From: Rhodocollybia butyracea
Lineage: Eukaryota; Basidiomycota; Agaricomycetes; Agaricales; Omphalotaceae
Assembly: GCA_015501585.1 (NCBI GenBank)
Contig: JADNRY010000096.1
Coordinates: 62,001-126,000, forward strand
Direction of reading: 5' to 3'
Length of the DNA stretch: 64,000 nt
Below, in pieces: positions 53,884 to 64,000 of this stretch; within the stretch, counting starts at the first letter, position 1, and every line of letters starts with the position of its first letter. Under the pieces are notes generated by a model. The model worked only from the letters and a program-made list of their open reading frames with translations, did not search any database and was not told where the DNA came from. Both the position numbers and the translations under genes were made by a program.

Positions 53884-54992
53884 CCTTATTTGCATATCAA
53901 TTTTGTGGATGGCCAGATTATTTCTCCAATTCATGTCTTGCGAGGCACCCTGTTCCCTTTTGTCACAGTTGCTGATGCTGTCAGTGACCTCCATTGTTTT
54001 GACTGGTACTAGTAACATTTACATCATAACAGCTGATTCCCAACAACTGATACTGTTACAAGGGGGCATCATGGGAAGGAGGGCTGAGCAAATATTCCTA
54101 CGATTCCTTGTCAGGTACATCTTCATTGGTGGGGCTTGAACAATGGAAAAAATCCTTATGAGCATCCCGCTCGTTCAAGGTTTCAACTACAAGTTCGGAG
54201 GAATGATGTGGTTACAGATATACAACATTTCACCAGGAAATTTCCCTGAAGACTGTAGAAAGGTAGGTGAAGCATTGCTAAATATTCTGGGCTTCTCAGA
54301 GAATGTTGTCAGAGTTATTAATGTAACATCTGAACCTGCTTCTGATCACCAAGGTGAGCAGATGGATATTAGCATGCTTATTCACTGATATTTTCCTTCC
54401 AGGCTTGCCACCACACCTTGCCCAGTTTCAAACCTGGAATCCTTCTGCGTATTTTGTCAAAAGTAGTGGGAACAAAAGTAGCAGTCTTTATGAGTGCTTA
54501 CTTGCAAATCACTGTACTGATCTTACACCAAGGTTTGTACAAGTGTCTCAATCCTGATCGCTACTTTATGACAACGATAACAAATGTCTCTCCGACTGCG
54601 AAACAATCCTCAGTTATCCATCCATTTGTGTGTTTATCTTGAATCACCTTTAAAGTTACTTCTCAAGTGGCTAGTCACTTAGTGTCATTGAATTCTCACC
54701 GTCCGTGAGGTGGCTCGCTTGCAAGGCTTTCCAGATCATTTTGTTTTTTATGCAATTAAAGATAGTGTGATAACTGTAGGTTATACTATCCAATACTCAG
54801 AAGACTCTGCTCACTGCGTTTTTCTAGATGGCATGAACATATTTAGGTTTTGTGCAGTGTTGACCTGACACCCATCTGCATAGCATCGTTGCATTGGGAA
54901 TGCCGTTCCCTGGCAACTTTCTCTTGCACTTGGGGGGGAAATCAAGAAAGCCCTGTACAGGCAGTACAAGCAAAACCAAATTGAAATTGACT
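53884..54992 (+). pseudogene. DNMT1-like DNA (cytosine-5) methyltransferase, C-terminal half
   Basis: Read in several frames: FVDGQIISPIHVLRG and VTVADAVSDLHCFDW (region after motif VIII), then NPYEHPARSRFQLQVRRNDV (start of the target recognition domain), GLPPHLAQFQTWNPS, GLYKCLNPDRYFMTT with TNVSPTAKQ, motif IX-like LTVREVARLQGFPDHFVFY and motif X HRCIGNAVPWQLSLALGGEI, ending at TGA 54992. This is the collinear C-terminal order of DNMT1-type enzymes. Several stops and frame changes, and its 5' end is fused to copia gag. The first 190 bp are repeated inverted at about 55665-55830. Dead gene fragment. Confidence 0.88.
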
Positions 54993-55660
54993 GATACTGT
55001 GTGTAAGAACCTGGGGGTGGCTTTTCTTAGGTCGATTTGTCTGTTCAGCAAACCGCAATGAATAGAATGTATATCTGGATCCAAAGACACTATATAATGC
55101 CCTTGTAGTGTGCGGACATGATAATATGTACATAATACTGATAACCTGTAACTACGTATGACATTGATAACAATATTGGGAACCAAGAAATAAAACAGTG
55201 CGAGATGACAAAAAAAAAAGCCTCGTTTGAATCACCCACAGGTTTCCTGGGCCTCGATACATGCATCTATAAGGCAAGCATAGTTTGATGAGGATGTGAC
55301 CTGGCCCAGCCTCTGATCAACGGCCTCAAGAACAGCTTGTTTGCTGGTCAGAATAGGTCAGTCAATCACTGTTAATCGCAAGGCAACAAACATACTCAAT
55401 AGGTCCATAACCTAGTACTTCGACTTCCCAGCGAAGAGATCCAATCGAAAGAGGCCAACAAGCAAAGGTTTCCGAGTTGAAGATAAAGGATATATAATGG
55501 CTGAATTTTACCTTTAGTAAATACAATGCATTTTAATCCATGTATGCCTTCCAAAGCTGATTTGGATGGTGAGAGGAAAAAGCTGTTCAAGTATACTATT
55601 GATGCATCCCATGCAGGAAACATATGTCTTTTTGATGTTTCTTACTAGTTTCAGAAATTA
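54993..55660. other. no gene recognised
   Basis: Spacer between the two opposing methyltransferase fragments. A purine run near 55209-55218 and no convincing frame. Confidence 0.4.
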
Positions 55661-55664
55661 ACCA

Positions 55665-57690
55665 TGATGGCCCCTGTAACAGTATAAGTCGTTGAGCTGT
55701 TATGATGTAAATGTTACTAGTACCAGTTGAAACAACGGCGGTTGCTGATAGCACCAGCAACTGTGACAAAAGGGAACAGAGTGCTTTACAAGATATGAGT
55801 TGGAGAAATGGTCTGACCATCTGCAAAATTTAGATGCAAGTAAGGGAAACACTCTCCAAGAGAAAGGCATATAGGGGCTGAGGAAACTCGGGTAGCAGTA
55901 TCCCAGGAAGGCTGGTGACCAAAAAGAATCAAACATGATCTTGAGGTACACCATAGTGACCAGCTTGTAAATGTGAGAATCAGATTTGATAGCTAGATGA
56001 TGTATATCAGAAACATTGTCATATATACAATGAAAAAAGACAAATAAAATCCATTTCATTTAGACATCAAATAAGCAGCTTGAGGACTCCTTGCTTAATG
56101 CCACCTTCAATGCGATGTCAGCCATTCTGCACCCCCATTAATCGGCATGACAAAAAGCCTACAACATTTTTTAAAATAATTATTTTCTGCCTCAAGTGAT
56201 TGATGAGGCTAAGCAGTGGGAGTGTGAGATTTGTTTTTATATTGTTTGCATTCTGATATATATTTTAAGTTGAATGTGGCTGACTGCAAGTGTAAAATCA
56301 GCTCAGCTTCAAAAGCATGCAGAAAAAAAGCGCACCAGGGAAAACTAGCAATCAGAACTTCAGTGTCACCTGGCTGAAGAGAAAATTCTACTGGCTCGCC
56401 AGTTGCTTTGGTTGTGGGGCTATCATCTGGATTGTTTTTGTTGAGTTTCTTTTTGATAATATACCGAACTGCATCATTGACAGATATGTTAAGAATTGTG
56501 GTTTCAGGAGAGTTCAGACTAAGAGTAAGAGGGCATCATTTTCATACTCGCAGGTAAAATGCAAAATTCCTATACTTATATGTACAGCGGATGGTGCAAT
56601 CTCAATCACATGAGTAATATCAAAGCTCGAACTACCTTCAGCAAGTGCTAGGCCAAAAGCACCACATCCTCCAAAGACATAGAGAAGCACATCTAGTGCA
56701 TAAAGTGTAGTCTTTTGTTGCATGAATGTATTCAATAATTTGCTCTCTTGAAGACAACTGTTATGACACTGTTTACAGACAGTGACCTCTTTGCATGTGA
56801 TGCATCTCTTGGAATCCCAGGTCTTTGCGTTAAGAGATGAAAAGCAATAACAAACATAGAAATGGTCTGGAGAATGGAGAATCCAATTCTCTATACCAAT
56901 TGAGCAATATTTGGCAGCAACAACATGGCAAATTTGGATGAGAGACTCAGCATTAACCCAGTTGTAGTTGCGCTCATGGTTTTCGGTACAGAAAAGTTCC
57001 TTCTAATTTGAAATCAGGCAATCGTGGTAGCTTTAATGAAAAGTCACTCACCTCATTGATCATTTTCTCCTCTGGAATAATTCCTTTCAGAGATGACATC
57101 CATCCAAGTCTCTTCATAACCATTATAGGTTCCAAAGATTAGAGATATCCACAACTCCAAGTCAAGTAATACTTGGACTTGTGGTCCAAGTACTTGTGGA
57201 CCAAAAGGCAATACTTGTGACCCATTGTGATTTGTGGAAAACAAGTACTTGGACTCGCGAGTACCATATTTGCAAGTATTCCCACGACTCATACTCACAA
57301 TTACCTGCAAGTAGTTGGTATTTACAAAGATAAATCAGGTATTCCATAGTATTCTATTGTTATAATACCATGTAAAGAACATATATTTCATGCAAGGCAG
57401 CATCATAGGGCTATTTAATGTCCAAGAGTGACACCTAATAGCATTACCTGGGCACACAATAATGGTCCTTGACTTGTGGACCAAAAGGCAATACTTGTGA
57501 CTTGTTGCTACTTGTGGGAAACAAGTACTTGGACTTGTTGACATCTCTACCAAAGATGTATCTCTCGGGAAATCAAAGAACACAATCTGGCCAATATCTC
57601 CAGCACTATCACAAGATGAATAAAGGACATAGTCATCAACATGAAACTCATGTCCATGACACCACGGGCCGGGGTGTTTTTCCATTGCTG
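55665..57690 (-). pseudogene. DNMT1-like methyltransferase, BAH domains and catalytic N-terminal half
   Basis: Minus strand from about 57690: a BAH domain (EFHVDDYVLYSS, GDIGQIVFFDFPRDTSLEP, then KRLGWMSSLKGIIPEEKM after removal of a hAT element), a second BAH segment (KELFCTENHERNYNW, SPDHFYVCYCFSSLNAKTWD, cysteine pairs CITC and CKQC) and motif I (FGGCGAFGLALAEG, THVIEIAPSAVH). It continues with NSPETTILN and GDTEVLIASFPW, where the family has the catalytic PCQ: the Cys position is lost. After about 300 bp of unrecognisable sequence come motif VIII (AGHYGVPQDHV, then TGA, FFLV), a Pro-Gln-Pro segment and NFADGQTISPTH ending in TAA. It is a maintenance-type methyltransferase relic. Confidence 0.88.
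57140..57549. mobile_element. hAT-like element in the BAH exon, 8-bp duplication
   Basis: Starts TAGAGATATCCACAACTCC and ends GGACTTGTTGACATCTCTA. The flanks are CCAAAGAT at 57132-57139 and 57550-57557, a perfect 8-bp duplication. Excision of the element and one copy restores the BAH frame across DTSLEP. The interior has two copies of TTGTGGACCAAAAGGCAATA and AAACAAGTACTTGGACT words. 410 bp, AT-type member of the GATGGACACGAGTCC family. Confidence 0.93.
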
Positions 57691-57699
57691 GAAACAGAC

Positions 57700-58316
57700 T
57701 GTGAAAAGGGGTGGGAATAATTTCCTTTCACCAACAGTTTCCATTTTTGGAAATGTTTATTATCCACTTTGTAATTTTTTCTTGTAATTTTTCTCTTTTT
57801 CCCACTTGAGATTAAGTCATTTTCTAAGCCGTAAAAGAAATTGGGAGATGATCGGAAATGGTTTTTAGGCCATGGGTAGTGCATTGTATCAGGACTGGCT
57901 CTCAGACTTGTTGCATGGCACTGTTCAATAGGTTATGAGTAGTCTTTCCAGGCCCAGCCTTGTATTAGGTCTTATTGTTTGAGACCATTAGAAAATATAC
58001 TCATTTATCTAAATTATATTTGCTATGTGGCTTTGCTGGTTTAGACCAGTTTAAACTGATTCTCTGTGGTTCACTTTTTTTCTGAGATTTTGATGGACCA
58101 TGAATTGGACCAGGTTTAAACCAAGGACCGGTCCATCTATCATCAATTCATTTTGTGGTTCAGTTCAGTGCAATTCATTGGTTTTATGCAGTTCATTGAA
58201 TTGGACCTTCAAACCCTACTGATATATATCCAGGAATGGACTATTTCTTTATTGTGTGTACCATATATAGGCTGGAGTTTCCTTTCCGAGCCAGATTCCT
58301 CTGTTCTACTCTCTTT
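57700..58316. other. AT-rich spacer, no gene seen
   Basis: Contains short GGTTTAAACC-like and CAAT words but no recognisable frame or repeat family. Confidence 0.35.
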
Positions 58317-58689
58317 CATCAGGAAAAGCCATTTTTGCCTAGGTGACCCCAGAGTGGTCTAAAGCAAACTAGGTGACCTATGAATCCTATGGCATCCTAG
58401 GAATTTGCGCTCGTCCCTTGCCAGTCAAGGCTCTTGAGGATTCCCTAGGGTATCCTAGGCAAGCCCAGGGCAAGCCTAGGTCTGCCCAGGTTTGCCCAGG
58501 TGTTCCCCAGGTGTTCCCCAGGAGCACCTGGGCAAACCTGGGCAAACCTAGGCTTGCCTAGGGAATCCTCAAGAGCCTTGACTGGCAAGGGACAAGCCAA
58601 AATTCCTAGGATGCCATAGGATTCATAGGTCACCTAGTTTGCTTTAGGCCACTCTAGGGTCACCTAGGCAAAAACGGCTTTTCCTGATG
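58317..58689. mobile_element. CATCAGG-family MITE, copy 3
   Basis: 373 bp, ends CATCAGGAAAAGCC and GGCTTTTCCTGATG, long inverted arms, CCCAGGTGTTCCCCAGGTG centre. Flanked by TT on both sides, in place of TA. Confidence 0.92.
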
Positions 58690-58884
58690 TTCCGTCTCTC
58701 TCTGTATCTGTTTGATCTATTTTTCATATTAAACTCTCTCTACTCAGTATATTAGCCAGACATATTTATTCAATAAAAGACAAGTTACTTGCCACCTCCC
58801 CTGTACAAGATTGGTTGTGTTTCTTCCCCTTGAAGTTACTTGCCACCTCCCCTGTATGAGATTTGTTGTGTTCCTTCCCCTCAA

Positions 58885-58990
58885 CTTGACTGCTAAGACC
58901 AGTGCTCCATAGAACGTCCCCTCAGGACTAGTAGTGTGATGCCTCCTGACTTGGTTATCTTTAGAAAGTAATAAACTTCACAGCATCTCT
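58885..58990 (+). mobile_element. LTR-like fragment, inverted copy at 62430-62525
   Basis: AAGACCAGTGCTC, GCCTCCTGACTTGGTTATCT and GAAAGTAATAAACTTCA are found in reverse complement near 62525-62430. The pair probably represents LTR or UTR pieces of one copia family whose gag lies at 62749-63201. Confidence 0.5.
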
Positions 58991-58994
58991 CTGG

Positions 58995-59480
58995 TCTTTT
59001 CTCAAAACTTGATCACTTTGGTTGCACTGAAGCTGCTGACGTCATGGATGCTTTCCTTAACAGTGCTACCGATGCTGATACTGATCCCAAATACCATGCT
59101 GCTGCTTGGATGAACCAGGCACAAAGGTGACTCCTCAAGGTGCTTTCACTTATATGGGTTTGGATTACCTCACTGCACCTGGTAGGCTTTTGTTATTTTC
59201 ATGATATTTCTTTTTAATCATTATTCAATAGCTACCTCCACTGATCTTGAACACCTCTTCTCTCATGGTGGTCTGCAAGTTGCGAAACATTGCCATAATC
59301 TTGCTTACAAGACCCATCACTCACTTATGGTTCTCCAATCTTGGTTCACTACTGGCCTTGAAGTTCCGGTTGAGAAAGTTTTAGAGTATTTCCGTTCATT
59401 GAAATCTAGGCGCAAAGAGAATCAGGCTGAAGGTGTGGCTGATAGTTTTGAGCTCAATCATGAACTGCTTAAATCATCAT
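58995..59480 (+). pseudogene. hAT transposase C-terminal (dimerisation) fragment
   Basis: FTYMGLDYLTAP joins across an intron (59182-59231) to ATSTDLEHLFSHGGLQVAKH, then LMVLQSWFTTGLEVPVEKVL. This is the HATC region of fungal hAT transposases (usual pattern ATSTDVERVFS-GG). Upstream acidic sequence ADADTDPKYHAAAWMNQ precedes a frame break at about 59128. The catalytic core is absent. It may have been a source for the hAT-like MITEs in the window, but no end sequence links them. Confidence 0.75.
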
Positions 59481-59609
59481 ATGGTATCTTGTGTTGTCTT
59501 GCTGTTGTCCTGATGTTGGTCTTCTTTTGTTGTTATCTTAGTTTGCCCTTATCTTACTCTTTGTCTTGCATTATTTTCTACTTACCGCTGAGTAGTTTTA
59601 CTAATATCA

Positions 59610-59740
59610 ACAGGTTTACTTGTGAGTACTTGAGGGATTTGGATCTGTTGGTACCTGCAAGTACTTGTTTGTAACTACTTGCGGATCCTGGTACTTGTTT
59701 CCCACAGATCTTCACGGGTTACAAGTACAGTCATTCCCAT
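59610..59740. mobile_element. hAT-like palindromic element fragment
   Basis: TGTGAGTACTTGAGG, CTGCAAGTACTTG, GCGGATCCTGGTACTTG and GTTTCCCACAGATC are words of the GATGGACACGAGTCC family. The ends are lost. Confidence 0.55.
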
Positions 59741-60330
59741 GTCTTTTATACAGTGAAATTTACTTACACCTCGGAATGAATCTATTCAGCCTTGGTTCTA
59801 GTTCTGAGTAGATAGAAAGTTTTGAACATAGTCCATATACACTATTTGCTAATAATATTTGCCCAAAGAGAAGGGGAATGCCTCCAATTAAAGCTATCAG
59901 CCAAAATATTTGTTATCAGTGTACTTTGAGCGCCCAATTGCACTGAGCTGTCTACAATGATAGGGCTAACTATGGGTAGGTGGGCAGAAGGCAAAACAAC
60001 ACCAACACAAACACACAATCAGACTTTTGAGTTCTGGGGTAATTCAAGATTGATCAATGGACTCTATTGCACAAAATGCTTTATAGTCTCTGGGGTTCTC
60101 TTTGTACTTTAACTATTCCTTTCAAAACAAGACTCTGGACTTCAAAACTTTCAAACAAGACAAGACTGGGACTTTAACTTTCAATCAATCAACAACAACA
60201 ACAACAAGTGCAAGGTCTCTTTCTTTGTCTGTTCAAATGCAATCCAAGTTCATTCAAGTTCTGTCAGAAGCAAAAGCACTCTGAATAATTCTGTTCTTTC
60301 TTCTGCCAGAAGCACCCTATTACTACAAGC
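59741..60330. other. no gene recognised
   Basis: Holds a diverged half of the 5972 hairpin near 59935-59955 and a short CAA-rich run (AACAACAACAACAACAA) near 60190. Confidence 0.4.
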
Positions 60331-61320
60331 TTGACAGCAAGCCAGTTAACCTGGGGGGGGAGGGATGCCTGCTCTTTCTGGAGGTCTCCCCTTGATTATA
60401 TACCCAAGGAAGCCAAGAGTATTGGTAAGGGGAGCATGTGCTCTGCATACGAGGCTGTATGGCATCATATGGTCAATTCTATTGTGAAATTTTACATCAG
60501 ACCCGGAAACGGTGAACAGAGACCGCCCCATGAGGTCGTTTCACTCTATTCAGTTCCATTTCGGATCATAGATGTTCAATCTCGAGTTCTTGGTATGTTC
60601 TTTTTCATTCATTCTTGATTGTCAGTACTTACAGTGACTTATGACTGTAAGTAAGTGTGAACCAGTAGTTCACAGGTTCTATAAGTGAGGGAGGACTTGA
60701 AGAACGATGTATCTCAGCTATTCTCGCTTCGATAATTGTCATCTAAGCCCTGCAACATCAAGTTTCATTCTAATCTTTGAAATACTGCTCCAAGGGGACA
60801 GATCTCAGTTCTATGCTGGAGCATCGGAAAACCACCCGGTATCGGGACGTTGTACCGTATTTCCAACTTGTATAAACTCGTTTCAAGGGTTCATAAATTT
60901 TCTAAGGTCTCTGATTGATGGGCATTGAAGTATGAGCATATCTATAGAAATATAGGTATGTCTCCTCCTAGTACCTACTCAAATCTCGTCTCTATGGTCG
61001 GGGGACTCATGGAGTATAATGCGGGAGGGCAGGAACGTCGACGGGACCTGTTCGGACTCGGTTTGACCCCCACTCTTGTCCTGTATCATCATGCTATGCA
61101 ATTATTTGAAAATGAGGCATTTATCCCAACAACTGATGTAACCATGTTCTGGGACCGGAGAAGTACCCTGGATACCGGTATTTCAATGCCGTCGGATGCC
61201 CATGCACTGCTTTCGTTCGTTCTAGTGCTTCAGGGTCTCTGGTACATTTTATTTCTTGCCCCAGATTGCCCTTTTGCATGTTCTAAGCTTTATACCCTTA
61301 GTAAGGTATTATCATTCTGA
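60331..61320 (+). other. unrecognised, possibly spliced reading frames
   Basis: Frame 60331-60600 (PKEAKSIGKGSMCSAYEAVW, then HEVVSLYSVPFRIIDVQSRV) ends at a good GTATGT donor. A frame at 60961-61318 (STYSNLVSMVGGLMEYN, FGLGLTPTLVLYHHAMQLFE, DVTMFWDRRSTLDTG) looks like protein sequence too. Connecting exons cannot be set without in-frame stops. The composition is protein-like, so this is probably a decayed gene of unknown function. Confidence 0.3.
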
Positions 61321-61705
61321 GTAAGCATTTCCTATGGAAGGGAAAGCTTGTAATCGAGTGCTAACTAGTGAAACGATGTAAGAATCGTCCAAACGGTCCG
61401 CAACATCGAAGGTTTCATAGAAAACGGCCTCCTGGTGAGGTAGTTTCAAGTAAATCAATTATATCAAATTCAGAGTATGGGCCGAAATGGCCGATGGTTT
61501 GAGATCAATGTTAGGCCGTCGTGCACGTGAAGCGGTTGGCAATACAGGCATTGTACGAGCGTGCCCGATTTGGGTTTCAGTGAACACAGCACTGGGAGAA
61601 GGTCTCCAAGTGATATGAACACTACGTATCATGCAAGGACTATCCAGTAGTGGGTTTTAAGTCTAGTTTTAGACTCAAAAAGTCTCGGGGCGTATCAACA
61701 ATCCA
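61321..61705. other. no gene seen
   Basis: Ordinary-looking sequence without a convincing frame. Confidence 0.35.
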
Positions 61706-61955
61706 AAGGTTAACTGTCAGTACATTTTTACTTCATACTATAGTATGAAATTAGTGTAACAAGTTTGAACGTACAGGTTTTTGATAGCATTATACACTGT
61801 ACAATCACTGTATGCAAGTAAATAATGGTATATAGCTGTAACTACTTGATTAGTGTGCAGATCTACAAGTACTTGCAGATAATACAAGTTGCAAGTCAGT
61901 GACCCGTTTCCCACAAGTCAGGCCTTTTAGGCCACAAGTAAGGATGGACATGACT
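61706..61955. mobile_element. copy of the inner part of the 5694-6313 element
   Basis: TTACTTCATACTATAGTATG, TGTACAATCACTGTATGCAA and CAAGTCAGGCCTTTTAGGCC follow 6045-6270 closely, in the same orientation, and end in AAGTAAGGATGGACATGA. The left half with the hairpin is absent. Confidence 0.75.
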
Positions 61956-62748
61956 GTGCTGGTAACCAGCCACCCGCTGCTATTTGGGTTTTATGTGTAG
62001 GTATGCGAAAGGTGCTATAAAACAACCTAACAAAAACACTACCACACCTAGCCAGACTATCAATGTATAAGGGAGTGAGGGTGGGTTGTCAAAGATTCCC
62101 CAAGGAAAGTCTTATAGTATCGGATATACGTGCGCAACTGCTCCAGGTTCAAGACTGTAGTGCTAACGTGGGTAACTAAGCTTAGACAACTCTTAGAACT
62201 AAGTCGAGAGAAGCCTAGTTGGGTGTACAAGTGTACAAGGGAACCAAATGTGTGTGTCCAAATCAAATAACCAAACCACAACAAAACTAAGATTCTCCTA
62301 GGCAAACTCTGGCTCTAGCTAGAATAGTAACTTCGAGGTTTGTCAACAACCCTAGGCAAACTCTGGTACTAGCTGCTGTGACACCGTAAAGTCCCTGACA
62401 AAACTCTAATATAAATGGGCTTTGCGAAGCGGGTGAAGTTTATTACTTTCTAAAGATAACCAAGTCAGGAGGCGTCATGCTACTAATCCCAAGGGGATGT
62501 TCTACAGAGCACTGGTCTTAGAATGTTTCGACTTGCCAAGGCTATCCTGGCGCATAGCTTTCCGTGGGCCCACTAAGCATGTTTCTACCGTTTTCACAGT
62601 TACAACCGGTGCCATGAGTAGACTTCTACGGCTTCCTTGGGATTGTTCTATATGGCCTATTAGATGGTGGTAAAACCCAAGTGCTTATTCACTTCAGTTT
62701 CGGTGCCTGGGCTAAACAATGTTGTGACCAAGGGGACCATTGATATAA
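61956..62748. other. non-coding, with LTR-like piece at 62395-62540
   Basis: The reverse complement of 62430-62525 repeats 58885-58990. A TATAAAT-like word lies at about 62412. No credible gene. Confidence 0.4.
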
Positions 62749-63201
62749 TCAAATTTGATTGAATAAGGGTTTCCAGCATGAAAGCCAGGGTTCAAAGACA
62801 TCTTTTACATTGTTCTCTGTGTCATTCGTGGATTGTGCAGTGCCTGCGAAGCAATTTCCAACATCTGTATTCTTGAATTGCCCATCTTTCACTTCTTGTT
62901 TCCTCCTCACCACAGTTCTCACTTCTGCAGGAAGATGGACATCTTTTCTACCGCAATAGCCCAGTGGATATTGGCCTTGCTTTCCTCCCTGGTAGGCAAA
63001 GCAATCATTTCTGAGATGACCCATGGGAGTCTTGCAATGTGTGTTTTTGCAGAAAAGGTTGGAATAGGAGGGAGTTGGAGGGACATTGCTGCAAATTGGC
63101 ATTACCATATGGAGCAGAACAGTGTTTGTCTTGATTCTGTCTTCTGTTAGCTGGTACAGGAGCGCTAAGTCATTGTTTGAGTGGGAGTGAAGCATATGCA
63201 C
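62749..63201 (-). pseudogene. copia gag fragment of a second family
   Basis: The minus-strand frame contains CKNTHCKTPMGHLRNDCF, a degenerate CCHC knuckle, followed by AYQGGKQGQYPLGYCGRKDV, the Gly-Gly-Lys-X-Gly-X-Tyr-Pro pattern that follows the knuckle in many mushroom copia gags. The N-terminal gag is out of frame or missing, and no pol follows. Different family from the gag at 2.8-3.8 kb. Confidence 0.65.
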
Positions 63202-63409
63202 TGGGGATTACGTTGTCTGGAGGGTTTTTTGCTTTTGCCTTTCCTTTGCCCAGATTGGGTACACTATCATCAAATCATCCTGTCGGAAATGTTACACCGC
63301 CTCTATTTGATATAGTACTTTATTATCCCATCGCAATAAGGATCTGCCTAGATCCGTACATTATAGCAAATCTCTTATTGACTAGGGAATGTCCTATACA
63401 GTGACCAGA

Positions 63410-63835
63410 AACAGCAAAAAGAATTGTAAAGCGAAGAAGAAAGACACTTCCGACCCTTTGACTTCTTCAGCACCAACCCAGGATACCTTGTCGACTTCCT
63501 TCAACAACACTCCTACCAAAATTCTTCCCAAGAATTTTGTGCTATGAGTCAATCCACCTCCTGAACCAGATGATAACCCCAGGATGTCAGGCATAGGCTC
63601 TACGCCTCCCCAATACCCACCAACTCTTGGTGCAACCATGGTTCCAACACCTGTCACGGAAAATGTCCCTCATAATTGGTTTAACTTTCCGCCTACCAGC
63701 ACCAGGGCTCAACTCTTTCCTGTTGCAGAGGAAGTTATAACACCAGGTGCTCAACAACGGATTCCAACCCCTAGGAACACCACCAGATCTCCCACAAGCA
63801 ACTTTTCACCATGGATCTCAGGATTGGCACATTAA
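63410..63835 (+). pseudogene. gag-like N-terminal fragment
   Basis: A frame starting near 63394 (SYTVTRNSKKN, basic, then Thr/Ser/Pro-rich) meets TGA at about 63546-63548 and reopens (VNPPPEPDDNP, PPTLGATMVPTPVTENVP) to 63835. Pro/Thr-rich leaders of this kind open many gypsy gag proteins. No knuckle or conserved core, so the family is uncertain. It may continue past the window. Confidence 0.35.
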
Positions 63836-64000
63836 CTACACTGCCAACTACAGTTGCCAACATCGAGTCCTCAGCCCTCCAATGACAGCTAACGGAATGC
63901 CCATGGTCCTTCCGATGGCGAGTTTGCAGATAATGCTCAACTTTGAGGACCTCATTAGAGTCCAAAGGGTTACCACAACTTGTATTTCGGCTGTTCTACA

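Noticed and set aside
62060..62305. Minus-strand reading frame in the right-hand spacer
   Set aside because: No motif, low complexity and no neighbouring exon. Nearby sequence is LTR-like.

Overview
The window looks like a TE-saturated nuclear segment of a basidiomycete fungus, most likely an Agaricomycete. The reasons are: genes cut by many GT-AG introns of about 50 nt; a KDZ-superfamily transposase with its fungal CxC2 cysteine cluster; a P450 of the CYP512/CYP5144 type; remains of a fungal 1,3-beta-glucan synthase and of a BAH-containing DNMT1-like DNA methyltransferase; and TTAGGG-type telomeric repeats. The species cannot be named from sequence alone. All calls come from reading the sequence by eye; no database search was run.

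Layout. 1-7 kb: a decayed Ty1/copia element on the minus strand (integrase, gag, leader) broken by a MITE and minisatellites, then a cluster of nested hAT-like palindromic elements. 8.4-10.9 kb: an apparently intact multi-exon cytochrome P450, the best candidate for an ordinary host gene. 11-15 kb: CACTA-like subterminal repeats and a 2.3-kb inverted-repeat element holding a Penelope-like RT fragment joined to telomeric repeats. 15.7-21.9 kb: a gypsy-type gag region carrying two precisely definable insertions (a Tc1/mariner-like MITE with TA duplication and a hAT MITE with an 8-bp duplication), followed by a LINE 3' fragment. 22.9-23.8 kb: a glucan synthase (FKS) fragment split by a MITE. 24-28 kb: AT-rich repeats, including a second copy of the inverted-repeat element with its own telomeric tract. 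28.2-51.7 kb: a minisatellite array into which a roughly 20.6-kb element has inserted. 51.7-64 kb: more copia gag, two opposing DNMT1-like pseudogene fragments, a hAT transposase tail and other gag fragments.

The centrepiece is 29,596-50,170. It has diverged terminal inverted repeats of about 50 bp, inverted subterminal TTAAAC/GTTTAA arrays, the same minisatellite in the same orientation on both sides, and about ten genes. These include a KDZ transposase with all three predicted catalytic acidic residues, a GIY-YIG (T5orf172-like) protein, a pair of paralogues sharing an intron position, an HMG-like protein, and several unknown proteins. I read it as a giant multi-gene KDZ DNA transposon. The transposase would act on the ends; the roles of the accessory genes are unknown.

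Two further threads run through the window. Several nonsense codons in repeated genes are explained by C-to-T changes (CGA to TGA, CAA to TAA), as expected from deamination or a RIP-like process. And a methyltransferase gene that could belong to such a silencing pathway is itself present only as mutated fragments, one fused to a copia gag.
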